Below, in pieces: positions 8,657-17,212 of a stretch of 64,000 nt of DNA (position 1 is the first letter of the stretch; each line of letters begins with the position of its first letter). Made by a program: the position numbers and the translations under genes. Origin of the DNA: Streptomyces sp. CB01373 (lineage in GTDB: Bacteria; Actinomycetota; Actinomycetes; Streptomycetales; Streptomycetaceae); contig NZ_NNBK01000025.1 of assembly GCF_002803075.1 (NCBI RefSeq), forward strand, positions 38,248-102,247. Reading direction: 5' to 3'. The notes beneath the pieces are model-generated. The model did no database searches, was not told where the DNA came from, and saw nothing but the letters and a program-made list of their open reading frames with translations.

Positions 8657-8930
8657 GGTTGTTGCCCAATCCTGTTCAGGTGTTGCGTGGCGTGTCCCCC
8701 GCACGCGCGGGAGAGTGGGCCGACACTCACCGGAAGCCCTTGGCCAAACCTTGTCGTCGCCTTGTCGTGTCGCTTGACGCCGCTTGCTACCGCTTGCCGT
8801 GACCCGCCGCCCTTCGCCCGCCCCCTCTCGCCCGGCCGAGGACGGGAGCGAGAGCCTCCGACGGGGAGTCACCCTCGGGAAGTTCCGTGCGTCGTGAACC
8901 GATCGACGTCCGGCGCCGTTCCTGCGATGG
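8657..8930. other. Intergenic region upstream of the sigma gene
   Basis: Holds the 5' region of the minus-strand sigma gene and the truncated start of the plus-strand pseudogene that follows. A run of related direct repeats (CTTGTCGTCGCCTTGTCGTG and CGCTTG...CGCTTG near 8752-8800) is visible. No gene called. Confidence 0.4.
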
Positions 8931-10005
8931 GTGCCCGCATCACGCACGGCCTCCGCCTTCGCGCTCCTCGTCCTCCAGGGCGCGGTCCAGGTCTTCGCCG
9001 ACGCCACGTACGCGCACCTCGCATGGCTGCCGATCTCGCTGATGGGGGCACTCGCCCTCGTCGCGGGGGCCGCCCTGGGCATGGGGATCGGGCGGACCCT
9101 GCCGTCCCCGCTCACCCCGGCCGCGCTGGCCGTGGGAGCCCTGGTGTTCACCACTTTGCTGCGGGCAGTCGACGGAAGTGGGGATTCCGACGGCCGCGGT
9201 GCCCCACCGGATGTCGCTGCTGTCCCCGGCGGCCGCACAGGTACGCGATGTGCTTCTCACGCTCTCCGCCTCCGTGCATCTCAGGCAGGCGCTCTGGTTC
9301 CTCGGCATGGCCGCGACGGGGTTCGCCCTGCTGGCCGCCGCGACCCCGCGCGCCCGGCTGCTCGCCCTGACACTCGTCCTGGCGGGCGCGGTGGGCGCCC
9401 TGCTCGTCCTGCCCTCCGACCCGGGCCGGACGTACGTCGTCGACGAGGCCGCCGCGGCGATGCTGTGCGACGGTCCGGTGTGCGTGACGAGAGCGCACCG
9501 GGCACGCATCGACGACCTCGCGGGCCCCGGCAGGTAGGCGCTGAGCCTGCTGCACGACGCCCTGGGCGGCCGGGCGCCGGCCTTCGTCCGAGAGCGCATC
9601 GCCGTACCGGCACCCGGCACCACGCCGCAACGGCCCCGCGACGCCGTGCTCGTCGACTTCGACGACTGGGCGATCGTGCACACCGAGGGCGAGGAGCTGA
9701 CCCGCGTCCTGCTCGCCCGGGGCATGGCTCCGGCCTGCCCCGCCCGCGGCGACGGCGAGAGCGGCACACTCGACGAGACCGTCGCGCAGAGCAGCGCGGC
9801 GGGCTGGGACCTCGGGGATCTCAGACTGCTGCCCTACAGCGGCTACTCCTTCCGCGAACAGCTCGAACTGGCCCGCCCCGTGTGGAGGGAACTCACGACG
9901 CTGCCGCGGGCCGAACAGCTCGCGCGGATCGGCGCGGCGCACGCCGCCGCGGTCTCCTGCGGGAGCGACCCTCTCGACGTGCTGGCCGGCGGTGCGTCCC
10001 GGTGA
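8931..10005 (+). pseudogene. Multi-pass membrane protein gene broken by a frameshift and a nonsense codon
   Basis: Three collinear pieces. The first frame (8931 on) encodes membrane segments SAFALLVLQGAVQVFAD and LMGALALVAGAALGMGIG; around 9175-9240 the reading shifts by +1 into LRQALWFLGMAATGFALLAAAT and VLAGAVGALLVL. That frame meets a TAG at 9535-9537, after which the same frame continues as ALSLLHDALGG to DPLDVLAGGASR at 10005. The product resembles Streptomyces integral membrane proteins found with ABC-transporter membrane subunits. Not functional as read. It overlaps the next fragment at a GTGA junction. Confidence 0.65.
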
Positions 10006-10260
10006 GATGGCTGACGCTGTACGCACGCTCGCGGCGGGTGCCCGCTTCGTTCGCCGCGGTGGTGATCAGCGCGTCGGCGGTGTGGGTGCTCGCCCCGGAC
10101 GGCGCATTCGCTCCGTCGCCGACCGGCGTGCCGCCGCGGGTGGTCGGCTGGCTGGCTGCTGCTGCTGCCGCCGCCCGGCACGGCCGCGGCCACCTGGACG
10201 GCCCTGGTCCTCGCGGTTGCCGGCACCGCGGCCTACGCCGTCGCCGGACCCGGACGGTAG
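10002..10260 (+). pseudogene. Truncated membrane protein, partner of the preceding pseudogene
   Basis: GTG at 10002 overlaps the stop of the previous gene (GTGA), opening RWLTLYARSRRVPASFAA and a membrane segment. A shift near 10150 is needed to reach the ending TAAATWTALVLAVAGTAAY, which stops at a TAG (10258-10260). Intact relatives are several times longer, so most of the middle has been deleted. The overlap shows that the two genes were once translationally coupled. Confidence 0.55.
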
Positions 10261-10416
10261 CCGCACCACGAGGACTTGCACCCCGGCGGACCCGGACCGG
10301 GACCCACACCGGGACCCGGACCCGGCCCCACACCAAGGGCGGGCCGTCCCGCCGGGACACCCCGCTCAAGGCGGCCGGGTGGCAGCCGCTCGCCGGTCGT
10401 CTTGAGCGGGGCCGGG

Positions 10417-10643
10417 CCGCAGGCGGACCGTGTTCTCTTACCTGAGGTGTAGACGCCTCTGTCTGTGGTCTGAGGCGGCAATCGTCTTGCGGCGTGAGGA
10501 TCGTGCCGGGTGTGCGGCCCTAGGCTCGATCACATCGGGAAGGCGGCCGGTCACCGGCTTCGACCATCGGTTGCGACCACCGTTTCATCCGCGCTTTCCC
10601 GCCCTTCACCTCGACCTTTTACATGCCATCAGGGGGATCCCTC
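10417..10643 (+). promoter_or_regulatory. Duplicated upstream region, copy 1 (DUF5707 gene)
   Basis: This 227-bp stretch is nearly repeated at 20277-20508; both copies begin CCGCAGGCGGACCGTG and end with CATCAGGGGGATCCCTC before the DUF5707 start. Conservation is strongest at 10490-10545, including GGCCCTAGGCTCGATCACAT. The block TAGGCT is a possible -10 element. It probably contains a shared promoter. Confidence 0.6.
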
Positions 10644-11093
10644 ATGTCCAAGCGTGTTCTCGTCTCGTCCGCCATCGGTGCCGTCGTTCTCGGTACGGCC
10701 GTCGCCGTGGGCGGGTACGCCATGGCTTCCGGTGCCACCCAGCTGACCGTGGAGAACGGTGCGGCCGCGTACGTCGTTCCGTCCGCCAAGGGCGCGGGCA
10801 AGTTCTCGTACACCGCGGATGTGAGCGACGACTCGGGTGTCCGCGAGGTCAGGGTCCTTGCGTGGCCGGTGAGTTCCAAGCTCGACCCGACCGAGGCGGA
10901 GCTGGAGTACGTGGATACGGCCGCGTGCCGCCCCACGTCCGATGAGACGTCCCGCTGCACCTACACCCTGAAGGTGACGCACGAGGACGCGACCTACCTC
11001 GCGAAGGGCACCTGGCAGGTGTCGGTGCTCGCGACGGCGCGGGACGGCGACACGAAGTTCGTGCCCCGCGCGGCCACGTTCGTGGTCCGTTGA
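10644..11093 (+). CDS. DUF5707 secreted protein, copy 1
   Basis: 149 residues from the ATG at 10644, chosen because AGGGGGA lies 7 bp upstream; an in-frame ATG at 10623 lacks a ribosome site. The signal peptide MSKRVLVSSAIGAVVLG continues with a hydrophobic stretch to about residue 32. The mature part has a beta-rich, Ig-like pattern: KFSYTADVSDDSGVREVRVL, two cysteine-containing strands (AACRPTSDE, RCTYTLKV) likely forming a disulphide, and KGTWQVSVLATARDGDTKF. The function of DUF5707 is unknown. A paralogue lies at 20509. Confidence 0.85.
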   Translation: MSKRVLVSSAIGAVVLGTAVAVGGYAMASGATQLTVENGAAAYVVPSAKGAGKFSYTADVSDDSGVREVRVLAWPVSSKLDPTEAELEYVDTAACRPTSDETSRCTYTLKVTHEDATYLAKGTWQVSVLATARDGDTKFVPRAATFVVR

Positions 11094-11128
11094 CCCGTCA
11101 CCGGGGCCGGACTGTAACGACACAAGAA

Positions 11129-11166
11129 TATGCATCACATTTAGCAAATGCATGCTCTATTGCATT
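11129..11166. promoter_or_regulatory. AT-rich dyad, candidate operator of the amidohydrolase gene
   Basis: An unusually AT-rich block for this genome, with AATGCA (11147-11152) inverted as TGCATT (11161-11166) across 8 bp, and a further ATGCAT to its left. It sits 43 bp before the ATG at 11209, where promoter and operator elements are expected. Binding protein unknown. Confidence 0.45.
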
Positions 11167-11208
11167 CAATGGGCGGGGGCGCCGCCCGTACGGAAGTGAG
11201 GCATCCAC

Positions 11209-12441
11209 ATGACCATGACCGCCATCACCCACGCGCGCGTCTTCGACGGTGAACGGGTCCGGGAGGAGAGCACCGTCGTGCTCGACGGCCCGGTGATCGC
11301 GGCAGTCGGGGGAGAGGTACCCGCCGGTGCGGAGATCGTCGACGCTCGCGGCGCCACCCTGCTGCCGGGCCTGTTCGACGCCCACACGCACACGTCCGAG
11401 GAGGCGCTGGCCTTCGCGCTGCGGTTCGGTGTGACGACCGAGCTGGAGATGCAGGGCGCCCAGACCCGGCCGCGCAGGGCACACATCGAGCAGAACGACG
11501 CGGTGGCCGACGTCCGGTCCGCCGGCTTCGGCATCACCCCGCCCGGCGGGCACCCCAGCGAGCTGTTCCCCGAGGGCAAGCGGCCGGGCGGCGACGGCGA
11601 CCCGGCACCCGGACACGCCGACGACCTGGTCATGCCGTTCGCGAGCACGCCCGAGGAGGCGATCGCGTTCATCCCGAAGCTCATCGAGTCCGGCTCGGAC
11701 TACATCAAGTTCATGGTCGACGACGGCACGGTCGAGGGGCACCCCGGCCTGCCCTGCCTGGACCAGGCCACGCTGAACGCGGGCGTCGCCGAGGCGCGCC
11801 GGCGCGGGATGCTCACCGTCGCCCACGCCCTCACCCTGGACGCCACCCGCATGGCGGTCGAGGCCGGGGTCGACGGGCTGGTCCACATCTTCATGGACCA
11901 ACCCCACACCGAGGAGATCATCCAGCTCATCGCCGGATCCGGCATGTTCGTGGTCCCCTGTGTGGTCCTCAACGCCTCCATGATGGGCATCACCGGCGAG
12001 AACCTGGCCTCCGACGAGCGGGTCGCCTCCCGGCTGGACGAGGCCTGGCTGACCACGCTGCGCGGCAGCTTCGACCGCTACCCCCAGGGCAAGTTGGACG
12101 ACGTCCTCGCCACGGTCGGGGCGCTGCACGAGGCCGGGGTCGATCTGCTCGTCGGCAGTGACGCCTCCGTGCCCGTGCCGTTCCTCGGCGGCGTCGCCCA
12201 CGGCGCCAGCGTCCACGACGAGATGTGGTACCTGGTCCAGGCGGGACTGTCGCCGGTCGAGGCGCTGCGGGCCGCGACCGTGACCCCGGCGCGCCGCTTC
12301 TCCCTGGACGACCGCGGACGTATCGCCGAAGGGCTGCGCGCCGACCTGCTGCTTGTGTCCGGCGACCCCACCACCCACATCGGCCACTCGCTCGACATCC
12401 GCGCGGTCTGGCGCCGGGGCACCTGCCACTGGGCGGCGTGA
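11209..12441 (+). CDS. Imidazolonepropionase-like amidohydrolase
   Basis: 410 residues from ATG 11209; a second ATG two codons later is possible. Metal-binding HxH is in FDAHTH (H59, H61), the lysine probably in DYIKFMVDDG, histidines in LTVAHALTLDA and GLVHIFMDQPH, and the late aspartate in LLVGSDAS. This is the subfamily near imidazolonepropionase and prolidase-like cytosolic amidohydrolases, which hydrolyse cyclic amides or C-N bonds. No signal peptide. An AT-rich dyad precedes it. Substrate unknown. Confidence 0.9.
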   Translation: MTMTAITHARVFDGERVREESTVVLDGPVIAAVGGEVPAGAEIVDARGATLLPGLFDAHTHTSEEALAFALRFGVTTELEMQGAQTRPRRAHIEQNDAVADVRSAGFGITPPGGHPSELFPEGKRPGGDGDPAPGHADDLVMPFASTPEEAIAFIPKLIESGSDYIKFMVDDGTVEGHPGLPCLDQATLNAGVAEARRRGMLTVAHALTLDATRMAVEAGVDGLVHIFMDQPHTEEIIQLIAGSGMFVVPCVVLNASMMGITGENLASDERVASRLDEAWLTTLRGSFDRYPQGKLDDVLATVGALHEAGVDLLVGSDASVPVPFLGGVAHGASVHDEMWYLVQAGLSPVEALRAATVTPARRFSLDDRGRIAEGLRADLLLVSGDPTTHIGHSLDIRAVWRRGTCHWAA

Positions 12442-12572
12442 CCGTGCGACCGCACCGAATCCGCGGTGCGGCAGGCCGGAACGGGACGACGGGGAGCCGC
12501 TCCTGACCGGAGGCCGGGTACCAGTTGACCGGCACCGACCGGGCCCGGAACCGGCGAACCGCGCAGGCCCGC

Positions 12573-12800
12573 GGCGTCCGAGGTGAACGGACGACGACCC
12601 GCCACCGTCGTCCGGTATGGCGTCCGAGGTGAACGGACGACGACCCGCCACCGTCGTCCGGTATGGCGTCCGAGGTGAACGGACGACGACCCGCCACCGT
12701 CGTCCGGTACGGCGTCCGAGGTGAACGGACGACGACCGCCACCGTCGTCCGGTACGGCGTCCGAGGTGAACGGACGACGACCGCCACGGTCGCCCGGCAC
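12573..12800. repeat. Minisatellite: five tandem 45/46-bp units
   Basis: Units start at 12573, 12619, 12665, 12711 and 12756, each opening GGCGTCCGAGGTGAACGGAC. The first three are 46 bp and nearly identical; the last two lack one C (45 bp) and the fifth is the most diverged. Each unit can form two small hairpins, GTCCG/CGGAC and GGACGAC/GTCGTCC. The unit length is not a multiple of three and it lies between two genes, so it is non-coding. No spacers separate units, so it is not a CRISPR. Confidence 0.9.
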
Positions 12801-12878
12801 AGCCTGGCCCCGCACACCTCGGCCCGGCAGTACGCCCCCGCACCGCCCCGTGCCCACCACCGAACCGGAGTGATTCCC

Positions 12879-14114
12879 ATGACCAGCAGACGCACCCCTC
12901 GCATCGCCGTCGTCGGCGCCGGCCCGGCGGGGCTGGTCTGTGCCCGCGTCCTCCAGCGCCACGGCATCGAGGTCACCGTGCACGAGGTGGACACCGCGAC
13001 CGGGGTCCGCGAGCGGGCCGGCATCGTCGACCTCCACGCGGACCTCGGCCAGCGGGCCCTGCGCGAAGCCGGTCTGACGGCCGAACTCCATGCTGCCGCA
13101 CACCCTTCGGGACCGGGCAGGCGCGTGCTCACCCCGCAGGGCGAACTCGTCGTCGACGACGAGCCCGACGAGCCCGACGAGGGCGTGGGCGCGCCCTCCG
13201 TGTTCGGCAGGGGCCGGCTCCACGCGATGCTGGCGGCCTCCCTGGAACCGGGCACCGTCCGCTGGGGCCGGAGACTCCTCTCGGCCACCCCTCAGGGCGA
13301 CGGTACCCACCGGCTCGCGTTCGACGACGGCTCCGAGGCCAGAGCCGATCTGGTCATCGGCGCCGACGGGGCCTGGTCCGCGGTCCGTCCTCTGGTCAGC
13401 GCCACCTCCCCCGCCTACACCGGGGTCACGTTCGTCGAGGCGTGGTTCCGCCACGTCGACCGTGACCACCCGGCAGTGGCCGGACTCGTCGGCTCCGGCC
13501 AGATGATCGCCACGGGTGACGGCAAGGGCCTGATCGGCCGGCGGGTCGGCGAGCATGTCCGTGCCCGCATCGTCCTGAGTGCGGAGCCCGGCCTACGGCG
13601 CACCGGCGGCATCCCCCTGGGCGGTACCGCGGCCGTCCGCGCCGAACTGCTGGAGCGGTTCGCCGGCTACCACGAGAGGCTGCGCGTACTGATCAGGGAC
13701 AACGACGGCCCGTACGTCCACCGGCCCGTCCACGTCCTGCCGCAGCCCCACACCTGGCCCCACACCCCCGGCGTCACCCTGCTCGGTGACGCCGCCCACC
13801 TGGGGTCCCCGTTCCGCGGCGACGGCACCGGCCACGCCATGCTCGACGGCGCCGAACTCGCCCTGTGCCTGGCGTACCACGACGACCTCGGCCGGGCCGT
13901 CGCCGCCTACGAGACCGGCATGTGGGCGCGCAGGGCGAGGAACCGCGACGACGGCGCGACGCCCGCCAGGATCCTCCGAAGGACCAGCCGCGACCGCTCC
14001 GTCCTGACCGACTTCGGGACGGCCGGGCACGAGCCAGGCTGCCGCGGGGGCGACGTCCACCTCAGCGCGGCGGCCGGTGCCCCCCGTCCGACAGCCGGCC
14101 TGCGACGAGGGTGA
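12879..14114 (+). CDS. FAD-dependent monooxygenase (TetX/PHBH-like)
   Basis: 411 residues from ATG 12879 with GGAG 8 bp upstream. Rossmann FAD motif VVGAGPAGLVCARVL near the N-terminus, the DG-type motif ADLVIGADGAWSAVR in the middle, and the FAD-ribose motif LLGDAAHLGSPFRGDGTGHA, which departs from the common PPFAGEGAN form. It belongs to the class A flavoprotein hydroxylases that act on aromatic or polyketide substrates, cytoplasmic. The last ~35 residues are low-complexity. The neighbours give no pathway. Confidence 0.88.
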   Translation: MTSRRTPRIAVVGAGPAGLVCARVLQRHGIEVTVHEVDTATGVRERAGIVDLHADLGQRALREAGLTAELHAAAHPSGPGRRVLTPQGELVVDDEPDEPDEGVGAPSVFGRGRLHAMLAASLEPGTVRWGRRLLSATPQGDGTHRLAFDDGSEARADLVIGADGAWSAVRPLVSATSPAYTGVTFVEAWFRHVDRDHPAVAGLVGSGQMIATGDGKGLIGRRVGEHVRARIVLSAEPGLRRTGGIPLGGTAAVRAELLERFAGYHERLRVLIRDNDGPYVHRPVHVLPQPHTWPHTPGVTLLGDAAHLGSPFRGDGTGHAMLDGAELALCLAYHDDLGRAVAAYETGMWARRARNRDDGATPARILRRTSRDRSVLTDFGTAGHEPGCRGGDVHLSAAAGAPRPTAGLRRG

Positions 14115-14185
14115 GCGCTCAGTCGAGGATGTGCCGCAGGCAGGACCGCGGGTCGGCGAGGTAACCGCGCCAGTGGTCGACCAGT

Positions 14186-14518
14186 TCGACGGAGGCCACG
14201 CTGGGCTTCGGGGGCGGGCTGGTGTCGGCGACGCTGCCGTCGATCGTCGTCACGCGGGCCCCCGGCGACTCCGTCGCCATCCTCTCCGGGCTCTACAACA
14301 CCATCCGCTCAGCTGCGGGTTCGGTCGCGGCCGCGGTGTTCGCGGTCGTCATGTCGGCCATGGTCACGGCGTCACCGCAAGGGGGAAGCGAGCGGACGAC
14401 GGTGGTCGCGGAGTCGGCGTACACCATTGTCTGGCTGGTCTGCGCCGGCCTGGCGCTGCTCGTCGCCGTACTCGCGATCGGGGAATGGCACAAGCGTGTT
14501 CCTGCCCGCGGACGCTGA
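14186..14518 (+). pseudogene. MFS drug transporter, C-terminal fragment
   Basis: From about TLGFGGGLVSATLPS to the stop at 14518 the frame encodes the last two membrane helices of an EmrB/QacA-type 14-helix exporter (GLYNTIRSAAGSVAAAVFAV, IVWLVCAGLALLVAVLAIG). An in-frame TAA at 14162 and the absence of the other twelve helices show that it is a remnant. It immediately follows the FAD monooxygenase, so the pair could once have been a resistance or biosynthetic unit. Confidence 0.65.
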
Positions 14519-14880
14519 GCGGCCGACGGCACCGCCGCATTCCCCGGCCGGTGACGGCGGCCCGGCAGCCGTCGCCGTGCCGGACGCGAGGACACCGAGT
14601 GAACCATGGCGGTGCTCCCGACGTTCATGGCGAACGGACGCACCTTCGGAAGATCACGACGCGCGGTTCCCGCGACGGGCGCTGTGCCGCGCCTTCCCGG
14701 AAGTGCTCCTGCACCCACCATGTCCCGGCGTTCTCGCCGGTGTCGGACCACGCACGACTGACACCCGGGCAGCGGGACGGCACGAGGGTCGACCTGATCA
14801 GACATCCGGGCCCACCGTCTTCGCGCCCGCCCGCACGTCCGGGACAGCAGTCCGTGAAGTTCGAGGGAGCGGAGACGTCG
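14519..14880. other. Non-coding gap before the DUF1304 gene
   Basis: No frame with credible coding character. It supplies the GGGAGCGGAG ribosome site of the next gene; nothing else is recognised. Confidence 0.4.
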
Positions 14881-15243
14881 ATGGAGACGACGACGAACGT
14901 GCTGGTCGCCCTGGTGGCCGCACTACACGTGTACATCCTGGTTCTGGAGATGTTCCTGTGGGAGAAGAAGCCAGGGCGCAGCCTCTCCGGCTTCGACGCG
15001 TCCCTGGCCCGCACCACCGCTCCGCTGGCCGCGAATCAAGGCCTCTACAACGGGTTCCTGGCCGCGGGACTGCTCTGGGGATTGGTCAGCGGGGGCCCGA
15101 CCGGGTTCGGGGCCGAGGTCTTCTTCCTCTCCTGCGTGCTCGTCGCCGGCCTGTACGGCGGCCTCACCGCCAACCGGCGCATCCTCGTCGCCCAGGCACT
15201 GCCCGGAGCGCTGGCGCTCGCCGCCGTCCTGCTGACCCGCTGA
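14881..15243 (+). CDS. DUF1304 family membrane protein
   Basis: 120 residues from ATG 14881. Four hydrophobic helices and the family hallmarks: ALHVYILVLEMFLWEKK at the N-terminus and ANQGLYNGFLAAGL in the second helix region. Integral cytoplasmic-membrane protein of unknown function. A 32-codon ORF follows at 15278 and may be co-transcribed. Confidence 0.88.
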   Translation: METTTNVLVALVAALHVYILVLEMFLWEKKPGRSLSGFDASLARTTAPLAANQGLYNGFLAAGLLWGLVSGGPTGFGAEVFFLSCVLVAGLYGGLTANRRILVAQALPGALALAAVLLTR

Positions 15244-15277
15244 GCGAGTCGCCCCTGTCCAAGGAGATCCCCGAAGC

Positions 15278-15376
15278 ATGTACTCAGCGGACCGATATCG
15301 CACAGCGGCCCGGCTCCTGCCCACCACGGTCCTCGCCTTTCTGGCGATCGTCCTGGTGCTCGCCACTTTCCTGTAG
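15278..15376 (+). CDS. Small single-span membrane peptide (32 aa)
   Basis: ATG 15278 to TAG 15376, with AAGGAGA placed 10 bp upstream. The product begins MYSADRYRTAARL and ends in one hydrophobic helix (TVLAFLAIVLVLATFL). Good ribosome site, GC3-rich codons and position 34 bp after the DUF1304 stop favour a real coding sequence. No homologue is recognised. Confidence 0.6.
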   Translation: MYSADRYRTAARLLPTTVLAFLAIVLVLATFL

Positions 15377-15495
15377 CGCGAGGTGAACCGGGTGCCTGCC
15401 GCCGCCGTTCAAGCGACAGACACGCTCCCGCGCCTTCCGCGCCGAGGGGCAGGCCGACGTCGTGTGCGGCCTCTTTTCCTTTCTAAGGGGACTTC

Positions 15496-16380
15496 ATGGT
15501 TCATTCCCGCCCGTTCTCGGCGATCCGTAGAGGAGCGGCCACGCTCGCCGCCGTCACCGCGGCCACGGCCTCGCTGCTGTCGTCCGGAGCCGGTCCGGCC
15601 GCGGCGGCCGGTGCCGCAGGACCGGGGTCCGTCAAGAACTACGTCGCCCTGGGCGACTCCTACGCGGCCGGCACGGGCCTGTCCGGGCAGACGGACGCAC
15701 AGTGCAAGCGCGCCTCGGGCAGCTACCCGTCCCGGCTCGCCCAGACGTACAAGCCGGCCGTGTTCAAGGACGTCACGTGCAGCGGTGCCACCACGCGCTC
15801 GCTGTGGAACACGCAGGGCTCGGCCGCGCCGCAGGTCAACGCCCTCACCCAGGACACCGACCTGGTGACCGTCACGCTCGGCGGCAACGACCTCGGCTTC
15901 TCCGACGTGATCACCCGGTGCGTCCTGGCCGGGCTGTCCACCCGGGAAGGCGCTCCCTGTCGGGACGCGCTGACCACGCAGGTGGACGGGGAGTTCGCGA
16001 AGCTGAACACACGCCTGCCCGACATGCTCACCGACATCAAGCGGCGCAGCCCCAAGGCACGCGTCGTCGTGGTCGGGTACCCCAACCCGTTCCCCGCCGA
16101 CGGGAGCACCTGCGGCTCCTCCGTGCCCCTGGCCAAGGGCGACGTCGCCTGGCTCCACCAGACCACGAACCGGCTGAACGTCATGCTGGCGCTGGCGGCC
16201 CTCACGAAGCAGGCCGAGTACGTCGACATCTCCTCGAAGTTCCAGGGCAAGGACATGTGCCGTCCCGCGTCCGAGCAGTGGATCAATCCGCTGCTGCCGC
16301 AGACGGACGGCTCCGCCCACCCCAACGCCGTCGGCCACCTGATCACGGCCTCGACGGTGTACGAGCAGCTCCAGAAGTAG
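15496..16380 (+). CDS. Secreted SGNH/GDSL hydrolase (esterase/lipase)
   Basis: 294 residues from ATG 15496 behind AAGGGGA. A signal peptide with RRGAATLAAVTAATASLLS ends at an alanine-rich site near residue 40. Block I is ALGDSYAAG (Ser55), block III LGGNDLGF, and block V has D and H in TDGSAHPNAVGH; cysteines in pairs suggest disulphides. It closely resembles the secreted esterase/lipase type of the S. rimosus GDSL lipase. Acts outside the cell on esters. Confidence 0.93.
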   Translation: MVHSRPFSAIRRGAATLAAVTAATASLLSSGAGPAAAAGAAGPGSVKNYVALGDSYAAGTGLSGQTDAQCKRASGSYPSRLAQTYKPAVFKDVTCSGATTRSLWNTQGSAAPQVNALTQDTDLVTVTLGGNDLGFSDVITRCVLAGLSTREGAPCRDALTTQVDGEFAKLNTRLPDMLTDIKRRSPKARVVVVGYPNPFPADGSTCGSSVPLAKGDVAWLHQTTNRLNVMLALAALTKQAEYVDISSKFQGKDMCRPASEQWINPLLPQTDGSAHPNAVGHLITASTVYEQLQK

Positions 16381-16429
16381 CCCCTTCCCCTTGCCCTTTT
16401 CCCTTTCCTCTTCCTCTCAAGGAGGTCGT

Positions 16430-16798
16430 ATGCCCGTCGACGACTACACCGGAGGCACGGCACCGGACTCGCACGTTCTGGTCGTGACCACCAACGAAGT
16501 GCCCGGATACGAGGTGAAGCAGGTCATCGGAGAGGTGTTCGGGCTCACGGTGCGCTCCCGCAACCTGGGCTCGCAGCTCGGCGCCGGACTGAAGTCGGTG
16601 ATCGGCGGTGAGCTGACGGGTCTGACCAAGACGCTGGTACAGACCCGGAACGAGGCGATGGAGCGCCTGGTCGAGGCCGCCGGGGCCCGCGGCGCGAACG
16701 CCGTGCTCGCCATGCGTTTCGACGTCACGACGGCCCAGGACGCCGGCACCGAGGTCTGTGCCTACGGCACGGCCGCGGTCATTGCTCCGACCGCCTAG
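16430..16798 (+). CDS. YbjQ/UPF0145 (DUF74) family protein
   Basis: 122 residues from ATG 16430 behind a full GGAGG. Family features: VLVVTTNEVPGYEV, GEVFGLTVRSRNLGSQ and GARGANAVLAMRFDV. These small proteins form pentameric beta-rich rings; the role is unclear, possibly metal-related. It follows the esterase by 50 bp across a pyrimidine tract. Confidence 0.92.
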   Translation: MPVDDYTGGTAPDSHVLVVTTNEVPGYEVKQVIGEVFGLTVRSRNLGSQLGAGLKSVIGGELTGLTKTLVQTRNEAMERLVEAAGARGANAVLAMRFDVTTAQDAGTEVCAYGTAAVIAPTA

Positions 16799-16816
16799 CA
16801 GCAGGCGGAGTTCGAG

Positions 16817-16852
16817 CTCGGGGCGGCCGGACCTCTGTCCGGCCGCCCCGAG
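16817..16852. terminator. Strong bidirectional hairpin
   Basis: 16-bp perfect stem CTCGGGGCGGCCGGAC with its complement around a CTCT loop, between the UPF0145 gene and the convergent minus-strand gene ending at 16865. Confidence 0.85.
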
Positions 16853-16864
16853 CGGTTTGTGCCG

Positions 16865-17176
16865 TCAGGACGCCGCGTCCGGGCGGCTGCCACGGCGCAA
16901 CGCACGGGCGCACCAGCCGATGATCAAGGCGTTGACCACTGCCCCGAGCACGATGGAGAGCAGGAATGTCGCGTCCCCCTCGGGCAGCAGGAGCAGGAAG
17001 ACGAGCACGGTCGGCGCGGTGGCGAACAGCGGTATGACAAGCGCCATGGATTCGCTGGAGGCGGCCACGAATGCCCCGCCCAACAGCAACGCACAGGCCA
17101 CCAGATAGACGCGGGCGGCAGTGGTGCCGAGGGCGCGGCGCATACCGCGCAGGACGGAGAGACCTATGCCGGACAT
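16865..17176 (-). CDS. Small membrane protein, SCO4225-like
   Basis: 103 residues from ATG 17176. Three hydrophobic segments: RVYLVACALLLGGAFVAA, ALVIPLFATAPTVLVFLLLL and FLLSIVLGAVVNALIIGW. It resembles the SCO4225-type Streptomyces membrane proteins of unknown role. Same direction as, and 36 bp beyond, the response-regulator gene, so it may be the last gene of that operon. Confidence 0.75.
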   Translation of the reverse strand: MSGIGLSVLRGMRRALGTTAARVYLVACALLLGGAFVAASSESMALVIPLFATAPTVLVFLLLLPEGDATFLLSIVLGAVVNALIIGWCARALRRGSRPDAAS

Positions 17177-17212
17177 GGTGGTGTGCTCCTGGGGGTGGTG
17201 GCCGCCGGGCCG

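Noticed and set aside
10233..10481. Collagen-like Gly-Pro protein on the minus strand
   Set aside because: The GPGPG run comes from a GGACCC/GGGACC low-complexity tract inside a decayed plus-strand gene; no ribosome site or homologue.
12573..12800. CRISPR array
   Set aside because: Units abut with no unique spacers and there are no cas genes.
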